DNA from: Leuctra nigra
Lineage: Eukaryota; Arthropoda; Insecta; Plecoptera; Leuctridae
Length of the DNA: 64,000 nucleotides
Direction: 5' to 3'
Assembly: GCA_934045905.1 (NCBI GenBank)
Contig: OW203766.1
Coordinates: 25,662,309-25,726,308 of the forward strand
Made by a program: the position numbers and the translations under genes. Positions 25,966 through 35,967 of the stretch are shown in pieces. The notes below the pieces were generated by a model. The model did no database searches. It was given only the letters and a program-made list of their open reading frames with translations, and was not told the DNA's origin. Positions within the stretch are counted from its first letter, which is position 1, and every line of letters starts with the position of its first letter.

Positions 25966-27159
25966 CTGTGTTTGAACATTCTGATTGATATGATAGGTGT
26001 GACATGGGAAGTGAATACTAGGAAACTAACGACAGAGAAAGTACCCTAATATGGACACTAAAACTTGCAATTTTCGACTGAATACGATAGAGAACAGCTT
26101 TTCTATCAGCTGTTCATTTTTAAATAAATAGGATATAAGTTTTAAAGTCAGTTCCAAACAGAAAATTGCGACGACAGTAATTCTTTATGATCAGAATGAC
26201 GTGAGTATTTTTGAGCAAGAATCACATTAGCAAACTCTATTATTCATTCTCCTTTTGATCAATGAAAAATATCCGGCTCTAACGTTCATCATTATCAAAG
26301 TAAGCTTTTCCTCACGATTTTCTACTTCCGCTGGGAAAATCCTTTACGTTCAATACATTAAAAGCTACCTGGATTTTTCATATATTTTTCACCCTTCTTA
26401 ATAATTCAACTTTGTTTTCCTTGGCATTTTCTCAAGTGTAAACATCCGAATGCTTTTCTCAGAATTTCCCTGCCGTTTTTCTTTCTCCCCTCTTCACCAA
26501 ATTGCCACAATGGAATAGAATTTTGCAACATCACGACTGAAGTCCAAGAAAAAATGTCATGATTCTTTGAAACATAGATCATATTTGGAGAGTAAAAAAA
26601 TTATATTGATAAAACCTCTCCATTTATATTGACCTGAGGGTGAATATATTTAAAGTCACTTATCTCTAAAGATAATATTTTACACCCACTAAAGTTCTCG
26701 GCTTCTTTGCCCAAATAAAACTGTCCCGCCCCCGCCTTGATACTATTTCTCTGCTTTCCCAGTTGCTTAAGTATGTCATTAAGACAATTTGTGACAATAA
26801 AAGAAGTGTTCAAACAAAAAAAGACAAATTGCCGGAACAAAATTCAATAGAGTGTTCCAAAAATCGAACATTGACATTGTGATGTAATTTACAACCAACA
26901 TATAGATCATTTGCAAATGTCTTTATGGGGACTAAAGTAATTAAAAGTAAAATATAAAATAACAATTACTGTTTTGAAGCTAGAGTCAGGTTACTTAGTG
27001 TTATTATCTTGGAATCATAGATGACATCAACAAAATAAAAATGAACTTCACCATTTTATGCTGTTTATAACGAAACTACGTAGCTCATTCGCAACAGATT
27101 TGTCTGAAAATTGTTAAAATCTCATAAAAAAAAATTAGTTCCAATAATGAACATGCAAA

Positions 27160-27260
27160 ATTTGAAGTTGGTCAGTCCAATGGTTCCATTTTCTATTTTC
27201 AATCGTTACAATGACCGCTCAACAGTGTGATTAATATTATGACTTTTCATAAAATCATAA
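27160..27260. mobile_element. Small fragment of the 23946-25838 repeat family
   Basis: ATGACCGCTCAACAGTGTGA parallels ATGACCGTTCAACAGATTGA at 24901, with nearby CAAAATTTGAAGTTGGTCAG in the style of the same family. Boundaries are guesses. Confidence 0.35.
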
Positions 27261-27801
27261 CTTATGAAGTGGTAACAATTTCAAGAATAGGGGTCCTGGA
27301 CATTGCGAAAAAAAAATGAAAGACATATTAGAAAATTATTTTGTAATACAGTCGTAATACAGTTAAAACTAGCAGCCCTCATCTAGCAACAGGACGCGTT
27401 AGACTCTAAAGAAGACAGCGAAGAAGAGCACAAAACAGAGTCCCAGTCTGTTATTTTAGAAACTGATATCCCGAACATCACTTCCCAGTTTTTCTCTGTC
27501 AAGGTCTCTGCTAGATGGTCGAAACTAGCAGCGCGTGGGCCGCAAATCGATTCACCAAACATCCGAAGTGCTCTTTGATAAGTTGTCTTCCTCACCAATC
27601 CCGAATGTTCGTAATGGATTATGAAATATTGTGCAATGATATAGTTAGTGACGTTTATCGAGAGAGTGGGAAGGAGAGGAGAGGGTGAAGTTGGAGTGAC
27701 GAAGAAGTAAACACAAACAAGAAATGGATAAATGTTCAATCCATCACACACCCTCGCAAAGTAAACGCCCCCATTCCTAGTCTAATGATTGTTGCAAGAG
27801 T

Positions 27802-27870
27802 GGTCGTCGCGACGTCGGCGTCGTGGGCGTCCGAATCGCATCACGTTCGGAGATTATGGCGCGGAACGCT
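27802..27870. other. CpG-rich ACG/GTC block
   Basis: GTCGTCGCGACGTCGGCGTC and GGGCGTCCGAATCGC, then GGCGCGGAACG. No gene is apparent on either strand. Confidence 0.55.
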
Positions 27871-29142
27871 TGACAACTTTGTCATAAACATCGATGGACG
27901 GCGGTGATCGGTCAAAAGCTGATATGAGTGACAAGACGAATTGTCTACGATTTTATTGTTTATCTTGATATTTCTTTGTTTACAATGTGTGGGTTGAGAG
28001 ACTTTTGGAACATCTCTGAAGAAACACTGTCCCAATTTAGTGTTTTAATATTTTTAATATGATTGTCTCCTGTTACCATGTACTATTCCATATGTAAAGT
28101 CCCTATGTTTGATTATTAACTTTTCTGCACCAATGGGTGAAGTTTATAAATTACTTATGAAAGGCAAAAAAATTTAATGAGACATTTCAGTGAATATCAT
28201 TATTTAGATTGAACCGATCTAAACACAGGACAATAGATTTTAAAACAGAATGCAAAAACATTGATGGCTGTACTTAAGTTACAAAAGGAACGTCAAGATA
28301 AATAACGATTAATGTGGATAGAAATATAAAATGTTATCTTTAACAATAGGATGAAAACAAATAAAAACACTGTAACCCGAAAATACTGAGTTTAGTAGTA
28401 CGTAAAGTTTAGTTGATTCGATCGCTTCGCTCGTTCAATAAACGAGTCCTTATCATCTTTCAAATGATTGCTTTTTTATTTGACTTTAAGCTCTCAACTT
28501 AGAGTTTAAAGATAAGGGCATGAACTTCAATTTTCATGGAGGTACTTCGTTATTTCAACTAGATCATAACCTTGAAATAATAAAACTTTGAGACGCTCAG
28601 ATCTAACATAAGAACATAAGAATAATGATATAAACTGTTACAGTTGTTTTAAGTAAAATTCCAATTTGAGAAAGCATTCAAAATCAAGAAAAATAAACTT
28701 TATCGAAAACTTGCTTGACGGTATATTTTTAGAATTTGTTTGCTTTTCTAACTCTAATGTCAATATTATATTCTAATTTTATTGTGCGGGCGTTCCTGTT
28801 GTACTTTCCGGTGGGCCTTAGCTAGGAAAACTCTCTGTGTAACGCGTAGATACGCGTTACTCTACAAATATTTTTTTTTTATTTCCATGAATCTATTTGC
28901 ATTTTGTCACTGCATGCTCGAGAACCCTGGTTTATCAAGTATCATCTACCTGCAAACATTGTACCTAGCGCAGGTGTATTTATCGACCAAAATTGGACTA
29001 ATTAATTAACTTTTTCAACCGACCACATTGATCTCGGGTTACGCAACCTTCATCTCTGTGTTCCGTCGAATATCATTTAACAAACTAATTACTCAAATGG
29101 ATTTGGTGTTGGATTTCAACATCCGTCGCCTCGCAAGTATTA

Positions 29143-29187
29143 TGAGTAGAGAGTAGAGAGCAGAGAGCAGAGAGCAGAGAGCAAGAG
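29143..29187. repeat. (AGAGAGC/T)n minisatellite
   Basis: AGTAGAGAG then four units of AGAGAGC spaced by CAG. Confidence 0.9.
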
Positions 29188-30042
29188 AGTCTGACAACCA
29201 CACGAAATACGATGTTCTCTAAAGGCACCTACACAGTATACATACAGATTTTCATTGATAATGTACAGCGGGGACAATAGGTAAGTCGTGCACCATCTCC
29301 CTTACTATTAAGGGGGGATGCCCAAGTAGAGGTCTCCTATAGATATCTGAAGAAATATGATTATTTAATAGATAATTTCCTTGTGCACCATATAAAAGCA
29401 AGAAAAAGTGGGGTAGCCGAACTAATTTCTAAGATATATCACTTTATAAATTTGAGTTAGCCCTTTAACATGGGACTTCGAAAACACAGTCATTATCCTA
29501 GTAAATATTAGACTTAAACTATTTTCCACCGACAGATTTTTTCCAAAAACTAATATTATGTGTATTGGACTTTAAGGTAGGGTTTATTTTAATTTAATTT
29601 AATTTAAGGTTTAATTAACTATTTATTAAGATTTTTATATATACACCAACCCGTACGTTTTTAAAAGTTAGACGCCAAATTCTAAATAATTTTCCTATAC
29701 CTCCTGTGTTAAAATTTCCTCATCTTCTGAGGACATTATATTGAAGACTCAATATAAGTCGAGAGTTGCAAGTTTCAAGACATTTGATTAATCTTTTACA
29801 ATAAAATATACTTGAAATGTAAAAAAAAATAATAAAAATGGTAAAATTCAACAAAAAATATTTTCGGAAAATCTACTTGGAATTATATAATTTCTATTTT
29901 TCTATCTACCTGGGAACTATGCAATTCGAAGGGATCTATTCATGTAAGGAATTTGCATCCATTTTCTCGATATTGCGTTGCACACTTTTGGAATGATGTA
30001 TTCAAGATCTATCAATATCATTTGACTGACGTCAACAAATAC

Positions 30043-30520
30043 GAGAGAGAGAAAACTTTTATTAATAATAATAAAACACTGTCATTATAAAATGATTGCC
30101 ACTTGGACACAGTATAGCAATAATATCAAATAAGAATAACCATTTAAAATTATGAACATGAAGTGAAAATAACATGAAACAACCCTATACAATAAAACAA
30201 TTTACAAATAACTTTGAAATTACTAAAGATTATGAAGCCAATGACGTTGATGAAAATGATGAGGATGATGATGATGATAATTTATTAGAAGTAAAAAGCT
30301 AATATGGACTATAAAGATGATTACGTAAAATGGAAATGGAGCCCTTGAGTGATAATATACTAATGTGAGAAATATACTGAAATATATTCAGTATATTCAA
30401 TGTATATTCAGTATATTCATATTCAGTATATTCATATAGTACATATGTTCATATATTCATATGTTCATATATTCATATTCATACAGTATATGTATATTCA
30501 GTATATTCAATGTGAGAAAT
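30043..30520 (-). mobile_element. Insertion with a retroelement-like 3' end, nested in the MITE
   Basis: Its left edge reads GAGAGAGAAAACTTTTATTAA. On the minus strand that gives AATAAAAG then a CTCTC tail, like a retroelement 3' end with a poly-A signal. The same end, including ACTGTGTCCA.GGCAA on the minus strand, recurs at 48352-48430. The right part is a TATATTCAG-type AT repeat. No protein frame. Confidence 0.5.
30360..30520. repeat. AT-rich tandem repeat (TATATTCAG / TATTCATA units)
   Basis: Irregular units of TATATTCAGTATATTCA and TCATATATTCATATGT alternate. Two near-copies of AATGTGAGAAATATA.TGAA bracket the array at about 30362 and 30509. It lies inside the nested insertion. Confidence 0.75.
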
Positions 30521-30793
30521 ATATTGAAGCATACTCGAACAGAATGACACATGTCACTATTACAAATATGATTGGATGAAGGCAGAATTATTGGTTTTTG
30601 AGCTCACCTAAAGAATTATTGAAAAGGACTATCGGCCTTCTACCTCTGAGGTAAATATATGTTTTATATCACTTTGCATCGTCAATGAATCTCATACCTA
30701 ATTTTTTAATCAGATTTTAATTTTTCTATAAATATTTGATTGATTTTAGTTGATAAAGTTTGATTGGGTGAATAAAATTTTATGTTTTATTTA

Positions 30794-30953
30794 GGGCCGG
30801 TATGTATAACCAAAGTTAATCTGAGCCGGATTAACTAAATATTGTAATAAATTGGCGGCACAGCCAATCAGATACCTCAAAATGAGTTAAACAATTGAAT
30901 TTAATCCAAAAGTTAGTTAATCCAGCACAATTTACCTTTGGTTATTTCGGGCC
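30794..30953. mobile_element. Harbinger-like MITE, ~45-bp TIRs, TTA duplication
   Basis: The left end GGGCCGGTATGTATAACC and the right-end complement GGCCCGAAATAACC share ATAACCAAAG and then GGATTAACTAA further in. TTA flanks both ends (30791-30793 and 30954-30956). It is 160 bp, non-coding, and lies immediately right of the nested repeat at 29960-30655. Confidence 0.85.
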
Positions 30954-31460
30954 TTAACAAAAAGTGCACATTGGCAAATTAAAGGCACAAGATATCAGAC
31001 AAAGAATAATTTTGGTTATACTTTATTCCTGGGCTATATTTTATCATCACAAGTGATAACGTATCACGAAATCCATAATTGCTCAAGCTCTCTGATTAGA
31101 GTTCTATCTCCCCCCAGGTGACTTGAGTAGGTACTATATGCCTCTCTCTCTGAGATGGGCTGGCGAAGCATGGGGTGAAGGGTGGAAGGGGGGAGGGAAC
31201 CCCCACTGTCAATCAGTCTTCAGCCTCTAGCTCTCACATATTCAAGAGTGACGTCGCTTCTAACCAGGATGTTTCGAGAGGCGGTTGGCTTTTCCATGTG
31301 AAAAGCTCTCACCAGGTCACCAAGCTAGAAAATGCCTCTTTGTTGGAATGCAACTCATGTGAAAAGTCAAGTAGGTTGACGGATTTTATTTTCGACGTCA
31401 CATGAAAATGAGAAGACGACTTTTCCGGATGAAATGTGGGGTAGGCGCTTGCATTACTCA

Positions 31461-31581
31461 GAGCCCGTTTTTCAAAGCTTCGTTAAATCGTAGGTTGTTC
31501 TATAAATGTCAGAAGTTGCAATTATGACGATCTTGTCTAAATCAATTGTTTAAATTTAACAAAGTATTGGAGAACCAGACC
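31461..31581. mobile_element. Degenerate GGGCC-type MITE
   Basis: The left end GAGCCCGTTTTTCAAAGC and the right-end complement GGTCTGGTTCTCCAATAC both lead into TTYGTTAAAT. TCA occurs on both sides and may be a 3-bp duplication. The terminus theme matches the other GGGCC elements, but with more substitutions. Confidence 0.55.
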
Positions 31582-33851
31582 TCAATCGTTTAATAAAAGA
31601 GTTTAAAAAGTATTGACCGGTTAATACCATTCCCTATCTGGTGATAAGTTTAGACTAAGGAAAACCTTTTTTATTTTGTAAAAAAGCGAGCTCTGTTTCT
31701 GCAAACTAAAACTGTACTGAAATATCTGAGAGACATCTTTATTTTCTGTCTCTGAATCAAAGTTCCTTTTTATTGTTTAAGTTTCTTCAGAGCCGGTGGT
31801 TGAGGTTTTCTGTATTCTTTGAATTGTTCCCTACTTATTGCTTCGTAGATTTATATTATAACAAGCATGTTCAGGAGAAGCTTGATATTGACGAACATAA
31901 GAGATTCAATACAAGTAGGTTTATTATGTTTATGTAAAATACTCCATATTGGGAGCCTGAATACTGTAACACTAATTTAAAGCATTATTTTGGTATCGTA
32001 TTAAAGTCAGCATTTGTTCTTTGGTTTTGATTTACTGGGCATAAGTATGACAAACATTGTTGACTTGCGAAAGTGGTTAAAAAGTATCGTAATATTGCGT
32101 CTTTTAATTCATATAAACAGAATACCAGACTCTTAAATAGAGGAATATTTAAAATTAAGCTTAAAATCCTGTATCTAATATTTCATGAAGTAGCCTACTG
32201 GGGTTGGGCGCGTACGCATTTCAACTCTCTTTTCATAAATTATAAATCGTATCAACCGTTGCTATGAACTTGAATATCAGTGTAAATATTTCACGATATA
32301 ATTGTTAATTTAAGAGATAAAATCCATCCTGTAATAACCTTTCGTATATCTAAGGATAGAATATACAATCTGATCCTTTCTCATACTCCAATCAGGATTA
32401 AAGTTAATCCTTGGTAAATCCTTGGTCATACATAGTCGGAGCTATGCAGCCATGTTTGTTGCGTTGGGATCATGCGTAGATAGGACTTGTTTTAGTAACA
32501 TAATCTGACGCATAAACACAATTAGCCTGAACTAGTGTGGGACGTAATTGGCCTGTGGTTTTGTATGTTTCACAAAGGCGGCATCAAGATTCAGAGGTGT
32601 TAAATTCTTCACATGTGCACCTCCAAGTAAAGCCAAGTAGAGAGTTTTAATCAAATGTGACTTAAAACAAAGCAAACATACCTAATTGGGCACAATGAGT
32701 GCATAGAATACTCGTACATTGAATTATCAGGAGTGGTCACTGGACCTTTTGTAGGTTTTGTATACACATTGGTTAAATAACTTGATTCTTTATTTACTAG
32801 AAATTTAAGTTATGATAGATTGTTAACAAAATAATGGGCTAAACAATTTTTTTCTGAAAATGTATTTCGTTGTGCGTCATGTTACACAACAAATAGAAGT
32901 TCATTGGTCATCTAACGCAATGTGTATACCATATTTTGTGTCCAAGGGTGTGGAGTATAATAGAAATGTGGTCCAGGGGTCACGCACCTCAAGAAACCAC
33001 GCAACCTCTTCTCTGTGGGGTTACATCGATCTTATCTTGGTCGAGTTAAGGTAAGAGATAAGCTACGGCTTTACTCACCATGTTGGCCACACATTCATAC
33101 TACATGAGTCGGCACTCAAATTCCACCTCAAACCTTTGAAATATTAATGCAAGCGGCAGAGGTGAAGTGGGCTTAATATGAGAATATTATGCGGGGATAT
33201 TGAAATGGATACTTTTTAATTAGTAGAAAACACTTGGTTTGGTGCTCGGTTCTGAACGAGGAATGCCAATGAAAAACATTTATTTGAAGTTCAGTTCCTG
33301 GATTTCATTCAGCATTTACGTTTTATCTCATTGAAATTTCATCTCATTTTGTTCAGTTTTCTTCGAAATGGTTTTTTCTACCTAGAAACAATTGTATTAC
33401 TAAAGTGACGCTTAGGCAAAAGTGACCTTAACATTATGCACCGAAATGGACTATATTATGAAATTAATCATTTGAACAATATAGTTTAGAAATTGTTTCA
33501 AATATGTCTGCGGAATCGTGTTTTGGGTATCAATATTTGTTTATTTGTGAAAGCTACATAAATTATTTCATGTAAACTTAAGAAAATGGTTCATTTTATA
33601 TTTACATTTTCAATTTACCTGTTGCAAAGATCATAACTTTCCACCTTTCATAATCTATTTTCAGTACAAAATTCAACATTAGGACTCAAAGAGACTTGAC
33701 TGCCGTTTTACAAGATGTATTTTTTAGGAAAGGCCACCCAATTTTAACGCTTTTAAATAATATACAATCTTTTTTTTTCTTGGAAGCTTTCAGAATCCAT
33801 ATATAATGATTAATAATGCGGACAAATTATGTATTTAGTTTAATATGCAAT

Positions 33852-33885
33852 GTTTCACAGCCGACTTATATCGGAATTCATCAGG
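33852..33885 (-). ncRNA. Degenerate hammerhead-like motif (Penelope-type terminus?)
   Basis: On the minus strand CTGATGA (33884-33878) is followed by a CCGAT...GTCGG helix and then GAAAC (TTTC on plus at 33853-33856). Core boxes and order fit a hammerhead, but two unpaired bases interrupt helix II on each side and no stem I is evident. It is probably a decayed copy or chance. The adjoining minus-strand frame to 34151 is AT-rich and unrecognised. Confidence 0.25.
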
Positions 33886-34272
33886 ACGATACAATATTCA
33901 TTGAAATAAAATACTCTGCCTTTCAATAAGCACAGCATAATTATCAACAAATAATTTAATACAACTATATTAATAAAAATCAAACTTAAACTTCCAATGA
34001 CACTTGATAAAGGTGATTTCGAAAAATTCTTATAGAACTTTTTCAAAGCTAATAAAACAATGTCATCAATAAAAGTCATTACTTTACAAATTGAAAACCT
34101 TTGACAAAATGCATAAAAAAGAAAACAGCGGAATAGTTCCTCGAGTGCCAATTAGCAAACCGATGACCTCGATCTTTTAGAGATCATATTTCTTCATGAA
34201 ATAGGGTGATTTCTTTTCGCTGACTTCTTCGGGCTGTGTTTTGTTTCTTTCATAACGGATTGTCGAGTACAA

Positions 34273-34289
34273 CCCCCCCCCCCCCCCCC
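34273..34289. repeat. C17 homopolymer
   Basis: Seventeen consecutive C in AT-rich sequence. Confidence 0.95.
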
Positions 34290-35124
34290 ACATGTGATCA
34301 AACATTTTAATATATTTCAGTTTCTTAATGAAAAGAGATTCTAATGCAGATATTAACTGGCCTACTCCAGGCTCAGAATATAATGCGATAACACATTGAG
34401 TTCTATTTATACAACGTATTATTATATTACATTTAATCGCTGGATATTTCATAACCTCATCTGTTTTACATTAACTGTAAAACTGGTAACTGTTATACAT
34501 TTCCGGCCATTATCGAGAAAGAAAATGTATTTCGCAATAATGATTATGGCTCCCTTATTGCTGTTCTTCAGAACAAAACTCTTGCCGAAGTAGAACGCTC
34601 TCTCTCTCTCTCTCTCAAATTATTATATAGTACCTACTGGTTTTAATAACTTTACAAATCCATTAAAAATTGACCACGTCTTTTCTACGGTGTTGAAATC
34701 TATTTAAAAGCGCAGAATGAATTTTATATGAAGCTAGTCAAAAGAATAACTATCACAAATGTCCCTTTCATATAGTTTCCATCCAAGTTCTTTCAAGTAG
34801 GAGAATTACAAGATTTCTTCTGTTTCTATCATCTCGACAAACTGCAAGCTCTTTATGTTCACAAATTAGGGTATTAAGTTGGATGACTGCACAACTGATG
34901 GATCATAATGCCTCGTAGAATTTTCCACCAATGAAAACTTTTCAAAGCGAAACTTCCACTTCATTTAACATCTTTTAAGGTAAATCGTTCTGAAAATGAA
35001 GCACGGCGTGAATTTCTATTCCTTATCCCTCTTGCAATGTACCTAGCCCGTAACGCAATCGTCTTTTGGTCGTACATTATTTGCCGGGTTTCTGCCGCAG
35101 TAACGTGGGCGAGAGAGTTATGCG

Positions 35125-35143
35125 CCCCCCCCCCCCCCCCCCC
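35125..35143. repeat. C19 homopolymer
   Basis: Nineteen consecutive C, continuing into CTCTCCCCGCCGCC. Shorter C runs (about 11) occur at 50076 and 62583. Confidence 0.95.
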
Positions 35144-35551
35144 TCTCCCCGCCGCCACGGGGAAGGTGTGAATGTGAAGCATAAGCCCCAGCACCGGTGT
35201 GACGTAAGAGGATCTTCTCTGTGCGTCATTAATAAAGTGGTGGCATGTAGTGAGGATAAAACCTAGAGTTAATTCCGCGAGACGAAATTGTGTGCTTTTT
35301 TAATTATTGATTTTTATTTTTAGAATATAGGGGATGTCAGATTTAATTCGTTTTTAATCAACATTCGGTGGATTATTATTTGCACAAGTTTCGTGGTTTC
35401 GCAATGAGGGCGGGACTCTTGTGTCAGCATGGGAATGACATATTGAAACGAATTGCATTGATGTCTCATATGGAAAAAGTTAAACAATTTTAATCAGAGA
35501 AAGGAGAATATTAAAATTTAATATTTCCAGACTATTATTTGTATGTATGTA

Positions 35552-35665
35552 CAGTGGTGGAAATAAGATCGTTGTACTCTGCCTCTCTTTGACCCATATC
35601 ATAAACATGTTTTTATAATAAAGCAGAGAGAGAGATAGAGTACATACAACTTATTTCCACGCTTG
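35552..35665. mobile_element. Tc1/mariner-type MITE (CAGTGGTGGAAATAAG ends, TA duplication)
   Basis: The left end CAGTGGTGGAAATAAG and the right-end complement CAAGCGTGGAAATAAG are followed in both arms by TGTACTCT and a CTCTCT run. TA lies on each side (35550-35551, 35666-35667), the hallmark of the Tc1/mariner superfamily. The 114-bp element is almost entirely inverted repeat. Confidence 0.82.
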
Positions 35666-35811
35666 TACAGCAACTCTATTGTTGTTTTATTGTCAATTAA
35701 CCAATTCTCAGCGATTGGACCATCTGAACTATATTAAGGTTCACAACTCTAACCATTGTTAATGGAATACATCATATCAATTATTACACTTCTTGGTGCT
35801 GATGAAACTTA

Positions 35812-35967
35812 GGCCCGGTTGCACCATGTCCCGATAAGTAAGACAAAGTTCATTTTAGCCTAAACTGGACTTTAGCGGTCTAGGTGGCTGTGTTTCATTG
35901 GCTGTTGCCATGGTTTCAGCCAATAAATCCTGCCGCTAACTTTATCGGGACATGGTGCAACTGGGCC
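35812..35967. mobile_element. Harbinger-like MITE, GGCCCGGTTGCACCATG ends, TTA duplication
   Basis: The left end GGCCCGGTTGCACCATGTCC and the right-end complement GGCCCAGTTGCACCATGTCC differ by one base, and both continue CGATAA. TTA flanks both ends (35809-35811, 35968-35970). It is 156 bp and non-coding. A half-copy of the same family sits at 56498-56573. Confidence 0.9.

Larger units (their letters stand above)
25839..29959. other. No gene seen
   Basis: Minisatellites at 25900 and 29143, a repeat fragment near 27200 and a CpG block at 27802. A 122-codon minus frame (27751-27383) starts in low-complexity sequence and matches nothing I know. Confidence 0.5.
29960..30655. mobile_element. Second copy of the 3269-type MITE, split by an insertion
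   Basis: 29966-30042 matches 3299-3376 (both carry GCGTTGCACACTTTTGGAAT) and about 30521-30655 matches 3385-3516 (CATGTCAC, GATTGGATGAA, CTACCTCTGAG). Between them, about 478 bases at 30043-30520 are absent from the first copy, so they were inserted later. Confidence 0.78.
31582..35551. other. No gene seen
   Basis: AT-rich, with the hammerhead-like motif (33852), two long C runs and a CT microsatellite near 34593. Confidence 0.55.

Noticed and set aside
27383..27751. 122-codon minus frame
   Set aside because: Low-complexity Pro/Ser start, no recognisable domain and no splice signals tying it to a gene. CTAGCAGC occurs twice here beside a 9-bp inverted pair, but this is too short to call an element.
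33855..34151. 98-codon minus frame with hydrophobic segments
   Set aside because: Composition mirrors AT-rich DNA; it ends in the hammerhead-like motif. No reverse-transcriptase or other motif is visible.
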